Source: JAGWAZ01 sp050248595 (GTDB lineage Bacteria; Bacteroidota; Ignavibacteria; OLB7). Taken from it: DNA of 10,450 bases. This document shows positions 5,789 through 10,450 of the stretch, in pieces. The DNA lies in assembly GCA_050248595.1 (NCBI GenBank), contig JBFWSB010000144.1, positions 1 through 10,450 on the forward strand, given 5' to 3'. The notes under the pieces were generated by a model. That model worked only from the letters and a program-made list of their open reading frames with translations, was not told the origin of the DNA and searched no databases. A program made the translations under genes and the position numbers. Every line of letters starts with the position of its first letter. The first letter of the stretch is position 1.

Positions 5789-7726
5789 TTACTCCCCCGC
5801 CATCAACTTTGCCACCAACTTTCCATACCCAACAGGGTCGGGTGGCATCTCCCCTTCGGCTATCAGTGCGCCGCCGTAGAGGAGGTGGGCATAGTCTTCG
5901 AGCAACGGATCATCTTGCTTTGCTTCGAAGATCTTCCCCATTCTCTCCACTACTCCGTGGTTCGGGTTCAGTTCTAACACACGCTTTTGCTTCGGCATCT
6001 CCTGCCCCATCGACCGCATAATCTTTTCAAGCTGTGGGTTTATCTCTCCCTCGTCACTCACTACAATTGCGGGCGAAGATGTCAGGCGTCCACTGAACCG
6101 TACTTCCTTGACCTCCTCTTGCAAAATCTCTTTTAAGTGTGTTAGGAGAAGCGCGTGCTCTTGTGCCTTCTTCTTTCGCTCTTCCTCACGCTCCTTCTTC
6201 TCCTCTTCCCCTGCAAGGTCTACATCGCCACTGGCAACCGAACGGAATTTCTTCCCCTCGTACTCTGGCACGCTGCTTGTCCAGACTGGATCGATCCTAT
6301 CAGACAACAACAACACCTCTTGGCCCTTCTCCCGGAACGCTTCAAGGTGAGGAGAGTTCGCAACAACCGACGGATCATCCCCAGCTAAGTACCAGATGTC
6401 GTTCTCCCCTTCCGGCATCTGCTCGATATACTCTGCCAACGTTCTCTTTCCGTCACCCTTTGTCGAATCGAAGAGGGTGACATCGAGAATGCTCTTTTGA
6501 TATTCATAGTCTTGGAACAGACCTTCTTTCAACACCGGACCGAACTGATTCCAGAATTGCAAGTATTTCTCCCGATCACTCTTCAACATCTCGCTGAGCG
6601 TCTCCAAGGTCTTCTTCGTCAAGCGATTGCGGATAGCCCGGATTGCACGATTCTGCTGAAGGATTTCGCGCGAGATATTCAGCGGCAGATCTTCCGAGTC
6701 GACAACGCCACGAACAAAGCGGAGCCACGTTGGCAACAACTCCTTCGCGTCATCCATAATGAAGACACGCTTCACGTAGAGCTGAACGCCACGGACAGAC
6801 TCTGGCATGTAGAGATCGTAGGGAGCATTCGAAGGGATGTAGAGAAGGGCGTAGTACTCCTGCATCCCCTCTGCCTTCAAGTGGATTGTCTTCAACGGGT
6901 CGGCTGGATCGTAGAAGGCGTTGTGGTAGAACTCGTTATGTTCTTTCTCATCAACTTCCTCGGCTCGACGTCGCCAGATTGCCTTCATCGAGTTTAAGGT
7001 CTCCTCAGTCACGACCTTTTCACTACTCTTTTCTGCTCCCTCTTCACCCTCCTCACTCGCTTCACTCTCTTTCTCCCGTTCCACCAACATCGTTACTGGG
7101 TAGGAAACAAAGTCAGAGTATTGCTTGACGATGCTTTTGATCTTCCACTCGCTCGTGTAGTCGTCAATATCTTCGCTCGTCTCTTTCAAGTGGAGCGTCA
7201 CAATCGTGCCCGGCTCTACCTTCGATGCTTCCTCAAGCGTATAGGTTCCATCACCTGTGGATTCCCACTTCCAAGCCTCTTCCGATCCGGCACGCCGGGT
7301 AATCAATTCCATCCGGTCGGCTACCATAAAGGCTGAGTAGAATCCGACGCCAAACTGACCGATCAACTCCGCCGAGACCGCCTCACCCTGCTCTCTACGC
7401 TCAGCGAGCGTAGCCATAAACTCTCGCGTTCCCGACTTCGCAATCGTTCCGATGTTCTCGATAATCTCCTCACGGCTCATCCCAATTCCATTATCCTGCA
7501 CCGAGATTATCCGGGCATCTCTATCGGCCGTAATCGTGATCTTCGGGTCGGAAGGCATCACCACCTTCTCGTTCGTCAGCGACTCAACGCGAAGTTTGTC
7601 CAACGCATCCGAGCCGTTGGAGATCAACTCCCTCAAAAAAATGTCCTTGTTCGAGTAGACTGAGTGGATCATCAAATCAAGCATCTGACGAGCTTCAGTC
7701 TGAAATTCAAAACGTTCAACAGTCAT
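5789..7726 (-). CDS. htpG: HtpG, bacterial Hsp90 chaperone
   Basis: An ATP-dependent molecular chaperone that acts in the cytoplasm as a homodimer, remodelling client proteins with the DnaK system. It has 645 residues, slightly longer than the E. coli protein (624). The N-terminal GHKL ATPase domain (about 1-215) shows FLRELISNGSDALDKLR at 30-46 with Glu33 and Asn37, DNGIGM at 78-83, SGT at 98-100 and GQFGVGFYSAFM at 123-134. An acidic/basic linker at about 217-240 leads to the middle domain, which includes the NEFYHNAFYDPADPL segment and the LNISREILQQN loop with its conserved Arg. A second very charged helix (EEEKKEREEERKKK) precedes the C-terminal dimerisation domain, which has the usual LELNPNH and LLYGGALIAEG motifs. 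All key residues are present and the gene is intact, with a TAA stop. No Shine-Dalgarno precedes the ATG at 7726; an AT-rich short repeat occupies that position. No CIRCE heat-shock operator was seen upstream. Confidence 0.98.
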   Translation of the reverse strand: MTVERFEFQTEARQMLDLMIHSVYSNKDIFLRELISNGSDALDKLRVESLTNEKVVMPSDPKITITADRDARIISVQDNGIGMSREEIIENIGTIAKSGTREFMATLAERREQGEAVSAELIGQFGVGFYSAFMVADRMELITRRAGSEEAWKWESTGDGTYTLEEASKVEPGTIVTLHLKETSEDIDDYTSEWKIKSIVKQYSDFVSYPVTMLVEREKESEASEEGEEGAEKSSEKVVTEETLNSMKAIWRRRAEEVDEKEHNEFYHNAFYDPADPLKTIHLKAEGMQEYYALLYIPSNAPYDLYMPESVRGVQLYVKRVFIMDDAKELLPTWLRFVRGVVDSEDLPLNISREILQQNRAIRAIRNRLTKKTLETLSEMLKSDREKYLQFWNQFGPVLKEGLFQDYEYQKSILDVTLFDSTKGDGKRTLAEYIEQMPEGENDIWYLAGDDPSVVANSPHLEAFREKGQEVLLLSDRIDPVWTSSVPEYEGKKFRSVASGDVDLAGEEEKKEREEERKKKAQEHALLLTHLKEILQEEVKEVRFSGRLTSSPAIVVSDEGEINPQLEKIMRSMGQEMPKQKRVLELNPNHGVVERMGKIFEAKQDDPLLEDYAHLLYGGALIAEGEMPPDPVGYGKLVAKLMAGE

Positions 7727-7730
7727 ATCA

Positions 7731-7758
7731 ATTCAAAATTCAAAATGAAAAATTCAAA
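7731..7758 (-). repeat. AT-rich short tandem repeat in the htpG leader
   Basis: Three near-copies of ATTCAAA (plus strand) sit within 28 bp, ending 4 nt before the htpG start codon. In the mRNA this gives a U/A-rich, G-poor leader with no Shine-Dalgarno site. It may keep the start region unstructured. It resembles AATTCAAA-type simple repeats scattered in many bacterial genomes. Confidence 0.6.
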
Positions 7759-7935
7759 TGTAGAGAAGGGAGATTAATGGTTGGCAGCTTATGGTGGAGA
7801 CTGTTCCCACTCCTCCCCCGCTTTTCTAAGAGCGCATAAGATAGGGAAGGTGAGAAGGTTAATTCCGTTACGATCTTTTTGCAGCAGTGGTTTATGCTTA
7901 TCCTGCGCAGAAGGGAGGGCGACCCAATCGCTAAA

Positions 7936-7968
7936 GCAAAAGAGCCGTGATCTCAGTTCAATCACGAC
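7936..7968 (-). terminator. Probable terminator of the small lipoprotein gene
   Basis: On the minus strand GTCGTGAT (7968-7961) pairs with ATCACGGC (7951-7944), an 8-bp stem with one G-T pair and a 9-nt loop, followed by CTCTTTTGCTTT. It begins 28 nt after the TAA at 7996. The rest of the 269-bp gap to htpG must hold the htpG promoter, but I could not pick out a convincing one. Confidence 0.6.
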
Positions 7969-7995
7969 CCTCACGCAAATTTTTCTTGCCGACAA

Positions 7996-8433
7996 TTACT
8001 TCTCTTTTCGCCGAAATTCTTCTCTGACAGTGATAATGTCGTCGGGAGAAATTCCATCGATCTTTCGCTCCAATTCTTTTGCTCGGATATTTCTGCGCTC
8101 AAGTATCAACCGATTATCGGTCAGCTCTGCAATCGTATACTTCGTAGTTGGCAATTTTAATCCTTCACGTGGAAAACACTTCAATTGATCCCCTTCCAAT
8201 ACCCACGTGCCGTTCTCGTAGACACGATAGTAGAAATTCTCCCCCTCTTCCGTTGGAAACAATCCGAGAATCACTCCTTCCGCCCACTTGGAATTCTCCT
8301 CTTCTCCATTGATAAAAGATTTTTCTCCTTGCCAGTATCCCCCAAGCGACGCAGGATCAGGAGAAACCGTTCCTGTACAAGATGCGATAAAGAGTGCAAG
8401 GCAGATAGCAGCGGTAAGGTTCAAATTTTTCAT
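7996..8433 (-). CDS. Small lipoprotein, possibly lipocalin-like
   Basis: A 145-residue protein with a lipoprotein signal: MKNLN, a hydrophobic core, and lipobox I-A-S-Cys19. It would be lipid-anchored, probably to the outer or inner membrane facing the periplasm. The mature part has alternating strands: GYWQGEKSF, GVILGLFP, FYYRVYENGTWVLEGDQLKCFP, KYTIAELTDNRLILERR. The order 'WxGE..., NGTWxLEGDxL, YxIxELTDxxLxLE' resembles small lipocalin-like domains of Bacteroidetes lipoproteins. That is a fold guess, and no ligand or reaction can be named. The C-terminus is highly charged (RKIDGISPDDIITVREEFRRKEK). The start at 8433 gives a perfect signal peptide but has no Shine-Dalgarno; a TAGATT box ends 5 nt before the ATG. 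The neighbours share its strand but lie over 120 bp away, so it probably has its own promoter. Confidence 0.8.
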   Translation of the reverse strand: MKNLNLTAAICLALFIASCTGTVSPDPASLGGYWQGEKSFINGEEENSKWAEGVILGLFPTEEGENFYYRVYENGTWVLEGDQLKCFPREGLKLPTTKYTIAELTDNRLILERRNIRAKELERKIDGISPDDIITVREEFRRKEK

Positions 8434-8557
8434 GGTGAAATCTATGTCTGATAATGTTGATGGATGGAATCAACGGGAAAGACCTTCAGCGAATATAATC
8501 GATACAATATCAGCCCTATCGCTCTCGGCTCTTCAACTCTCTGAACGCAGAACTTGT

Positions 8558-9298
8558 TTACCTCAATTCTCCCGCAGGTCTTAGCCCTTCATCTACTCTC
8601 ACAAACTCATAGTTCATCTCTTTCAGTCTGAGAATTGTCATCTCAACAGATTTCAAGAACTCTTCAACATCGCTCGACTTCCCATCGTGAAGGTAGATGA
8701 TAGAGCCGGGACGAATGTTCTGCACGATCTCCTCCGCAACAACCGCTCCGTTATATGGTGTGATGTATTCGGCAGGTGGATCGTATGTCCCAGTTACCAA
8801 ATACTTGTCCATCGAGTTGAGCACGAGTGGAAGCAGGATAAACTTTGCTGAGAAGGGGGGACGGAAGTAGCGAACGTCGGGTTGACCGAGTGCGATAATC
8901 AGGCTGTCGGTACGTTCGATTTGATGCCGAATGAATCCGGGTGACTTCAGGTACATGCGAGGATGGTTGTAGGAGTGATTCCCAACCAGATGTCCACGCT
9001 CCACAACTTGCCGGGCAATGTCAGGGTACTTCTCGATCTGCTGACCGAGCATAAAGAATGTCCCCTTAACGTTGTGCTTCTCCAATAGGTCGAGCAGCGG
9101 GAGCGTCCGCCCATCCGAAGGGCCATCATCAAACGTGAGGGCGACAACATTGCGGTCAGTTTTGATTTCGTAGAGTGGTTCAAGGAAGAGGGCATGTTTC
9201 CAAGAGCGACTGTAGAGAAAGGCAAAGAAGAGGAAGAGGAGGAGAACCGCGAGAATGTGAGTTGCGATCCGCCGAACGTTGCGCCTTGTTTTAGACAT
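8558..9298 (-). CDS. Membrane-anchored polysaccharide deacetylase (CE4 / NodB family)
   Basis: A carbohydrate esterase that removes N-acetyl groups from sugar polymers such as peptidoglycan or an exopolysaccharide, using a divalent metal. It has 246 residues from the ATG at 9298. Basic residues (SKTRRNVRR) precede one membrane segment (about 12-29), leaving the catalytic domain outside the inner membrane. The CE4 motifs are all present: TFDDGP at 55-60 (Asp57 base, Asp58 metal ligand), H108-SYN-H112 metal ligands, RPPFS at 146-150, the Asp173 region, and LHDG at 203-206 with His204. Its compact size suggests it is only the NodB domain. Substrate cannot be told from sequence. The start is uncertain. 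A TTG at 9373 has a better-placed AGGAAG element but adds 25 residues ahead of the membrane segment and lies in a small hairpin. At 9298 the N-terminus is the usual positive-inside anchor. It follows the Gmad2-like gene by 122 bp on the same strand. Confidence 0.93.
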   Translation of the reverse strand: MSKTRRNVRRIATHILAVLLLFLFFAFLYSRSWKHALFLEPLYEIKTDRNVVALTFDDGPSDGRTLPLLDLLEKHNVKGTFFMLGQQIEKYPDIARQVVERGHLVGNHSYNHPRMYLKSPGFIRHQIERTDSLIIALGQPDVRYFRPPFSAKFILLPLVLNSMDKYLVTGTYDPPAEYITPYNGAVVAEEIVQNIRPGSIIYLHDGKSSDVEEFLKSVEMTILRLKEMNYEFVRVDEGLRPAGELR

Positions 9299-9377
9299 AG
9301 TCAGAGTGCCTACTCTTCTTGCAGAACAGATTATTCCGAAGACTACTCTCCCGAGGAAGGTATCTGTTACCAAACGC

Positions 9378-9393
9378 TCTTCCTATCGGAAGA
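9378..9393 (-). other. Small hairpin between the Gmad2-like gene and the deacetylase
   Basis: TCTTCC-GATA-GGAAGA on the minus strand is a 6-bp stem with a GATA tetraloop, 27 nt after the stop at 9421, followed by GCGTTT. It could be a weak terminator. It would also hide the GGAAGAG element in front of the alternative TTG start at 9373. Confidence 0.3.
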
Positions 9394-9420
9394 AGAAGAT
9401 TCACGATTGCAACTAACCCC

Positions 9421-10005
9421 TTATCTACTCTTCGAGGGAAAACGGACTGGTATCGTTAACGAGCGGTCTTCTTCCTCAAGCTCGGTCATATTATCACGCT
9501 CGAAAACCAGTCTGCCCACTCCACCATCTGGAACTTCAAACTCCCTTTCACCAGTAAACGGAACGAAGTTCTCGGTCATCCACTCCCCTTGCGGTAGCGG
9601 CATAATTTCGGCAAGGATATTCCCCTTACTATCGTAGAGAGTAATCGGGAAAACAGCTTCAAAGTACCAGCCCCCGACAGCTTCTCCCTTCACTTTCAGG
9701 GGGGAAGTAATCAGGCTGTTTAGAGCTGGTTGCTCTACGCGAATCAGGCTGCTTAGCGGAACATCTTTTCTCCAGCCTCCCCTATCAATCACATCTCCCC
9801 CCGCCGCTACCTGGCCATTCTCTTCGTTCGAATCAGAAAGAGAAGACTCTGCTCCACTGGTGTCGGGAGCCGACTGCGCCGTTGAATCTTTCGTAGCTGG
9901 TTCACTCTTCTTCCCTCCATCTGTATCGTTGCCGCAACCGGAGCAAACGAGAAGAACCAACGCAACAAACGGAGCTATGTGACTTTTGAGAGCAGGCAGC
10001 TTCAT
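9421..10005 (-). CDS. Lipoprotein with a Gmad2-like immunoglobulin-fold domain
   Basis: A 194-residue exported protein. Residues 1-24 are a lipoprotein-type signal (MKLPALKSHIAPFVALVLLVCSGC) with Cys24 as likely lipidation site; Cys at -3 of the lipobox is unusual. Residues 25-75 are a low-complexity Ser/Asp/Glu/Gly linker. Residues about 88-190 resemble the Gmad2 domain, named from spore-germination proteins but widespread: IRVEQPALNSLITSPLKVKG, GWYFEAVFPITLYDSKG, then PLPQGEWMTENFVPFTGEREF and a last strand LTIPVRFPSKS. Such domains are Ig-like beta sandwiches thought to bind other envelope components; no enzymatic residues are evident. The start is supported by GGAG at 10017-10014, 8 nt before the ATG. 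The frame is open to 10077, but the extension has no RBS and would bury the signal peptide. The stop is TAA. Confidence 0.82.
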   Translation of the reverse strand: MKLPALKSHIAPFVALVLLVCSGCGNDTDGGKKSEPATKDSTAQSAPDTSGAESSLSDSNEENGQVAAGGDVIDRGGWRKDVPLSSLIRVEQPALNSLITSPLKVKGEAVGGWYFEAVFPITLYDSKGNILAEIMPLPQGEWMTENFVPFTGEREFEVPDGGVGRLVFERDNMTELEEEDRSLTIPVRFPSKSR

Positions 10006-10013
10006 ACTGTAAT

Positions 10014-10017
10014 CTCC
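10014..10017 (-). promoter_or_regulatory. Shine-Dalgarno site of the Gmad2-like lipoprotein
   Basis: GGAG on the minus strand with an 8-nt spacer to the ATG at 10005. It decides this start over the upstream in-frame ATG at 10077. Confidence 0.6.
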
Positions 10018-10164
10018 AATGAGTGTTAGATTCTGGTGGTAGGCTGAGGGCATTATTCTTTTGAGAAACGCAAGCATACCCTATAAGATACTTCAAACGT
10101 GTAGAGGAGACTACTCATTCTCACTGCGGTTATGCTCTTTTCTTTGTAAACAGGTAAAGAAATG

Positions 10165-10192
10165 AACCGCAGAGAAGCAGAGGACGCAGAGG
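10165..10192 (+). repeat. Short imperfect tandem repeat of CGCAGAG type
   Basis: Within 28 bp the heptamer-like unit GCAGAG occurs three times (from 10169, 10177 and 10186) with 2-3 bp spacers, preceded by AACC. It looks like the 'AACCGCAGAG...GCAGAGG' repeats seen in non-coding gaps of many unrelated bacterial genomes. It lies in the 275-bp non-coding gap 10006-10280, which otherwise must hold the promoter of the Gmad2-like gene. No other feature is recognised in that gap apart from a weak 6-bp hairpin at 10217-10236. Confidence 0.55.
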
Positions 10193-10280
10193 TGAATACA
10201 AACGATTGGATAGAAGAAGCAACCTGCAACTTGCTTTGCCGGAAGTATATGCGATTGAGAGATTAGTTAAGAACAGAGAG

Positions 10281-10450
10281 TTATTCAAGATCAGTTGGTG
10301 TTCGTTCCGAAATGGTTGTGGGAGTCTCTATCGGCGTTAGAGATCCCTCAACACAACGGCACGAACAGGGGACGCGACGGAATCCAACAATCTCGCCACT
10401 ATACGTATCCGGTGATACCTCTTCAAGGACTCTGAGACTATCAAGGTAAT
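10281..10450 (-). CDS. Probable 3' end of an unknown gene cut by the window edge
   Basis: From the right edge one minus-strand frame stays open for 55 codons and ends with TAA at 10283-10281. The product reads YLDSLRVLEEVSPDTYSGEI, continues with GFRRVPCSCRCVEG and ends ...ERTPTDLE. First codon positions are rich in G and A, and the stop is TAA as in most intact genes here, both consistent with coding. The CSCRC cluster of three cysteines is notable. No family is recognised, no start is in the window, and a second frame is also open for part of the stretch, so the call is tentative. It would be on the same strand as the genes to its left. Confidence 0.42.
   Translation of the reverse strand, partial: YLDSLRVLEEVSPDTYSGEIVGFRRVPCSCRCVEGSLTPIETPTTISERTPTDLE
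10320..10347. other. Bulged hairpin near the right edge
   Basis: GGGA-G-TCTCTA (10320-10330) pairs with TAGAGA-TCCC (10338-10347): ten base pairs with one bulged G and a 7-nt loop. It lies inside the probable partial coding region and no T tract follows on either strand, so it may be chance. If that region is not coding, it is the best structured element there. Confidence 0.3.

Noticed and set aside
5809..7658. Plus-strand open frames opposite htpG
   Set aside because: Antisense shadows of a clear, full-length HtpG. Their Ser/Leu/Pro-rich translations match nothing.
7727..7995. Possible heat-shock operator (CIRCE) or sigma-32 promoter before htpG
   Set aside because: No TTAGCACTC/GAGTGCTAA inverted repeat is present and no convincing promoter boxes were found.
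7781..8188. Plus-strand frame of 135 codons and the minus-strand 68-codon frame in the htpG upstream gap
   Set aside because: The plus frame runs antisense through the lipoprotein gene. The minus frame lacks an RBS and spans the terminator-like hairpin.
10217..10236. AAGCAA/TTGCTT hairpin as terminator of the right-edge gene
   Set aside because: Only six base pairs with no T tract, more than 40 nt beyond the stop; likely chance.

Overview
The window most likely comes from a Gram-negative bacterium of the Bacteroidetes/Chlorobi (FCB) group, plausibly an Ignavibacteria- or Kapabacteria-like lineage. The evidence is a C-terminal sorting domain of the type IX secretion system (T9SS) kind, two Gram-negative-style lipoproteins, a large exported repeat protein of a design I associate with those groups, and several starts without a Shine-Dalgarno site. 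The assignment is inferred from protein style only; there is no rRNA or tRNA here.

Layout. On the left, a helical protein of the 'TKSEKRFFKL' type found in Bacteroidetes-like genomes (769 to 20, minus) ends at an in-frame TAG just before the window edge. A 354-bp divergent gap follows. Then come two plus-strand genes: a 192-residue secreted protein with a T9SS sorting domain (1124-1702), and 107 bp later a 1262-residue exported fibre-like protein (1810-5598). The second carries 30 tandem copies of a roughly 15-residue Gly-Gly-Gly/Asn repeat, followed by modules resembling phage tail fibres. A strong intrinsic terminator (5625-5663) closes this block.

From 5789 to the right end all genes are on the minus strand: the chaperone HtpG (7726-5789), a small lipoprotein of unknown function (8433-7996) with a terminator-like hairpin behind it, a membrane-anchored polysaccharide deacetylase (9298-8558), a lipoprotein with a Gmad2-like domain (10005-9421), and probably the 3' end of another gene entering from the right edge (10450-10281). 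Gaps between them are roughly 120-275 bp, so they look like separate transcription units rather than a tight operon.

Apart from HtpG, the theme is the cell envelope. The most interesting block is 1124-5598. A small T9SS client sits next to a giant Gly/Asn-repeat fibre protein that itself shows neither a T9SS sorting domain nor a recognisable trimeric-autotransporter anchor. Whether they work together is inference. No CRISPR array, insertion sequence, phage genome or RNA gene was recognised.
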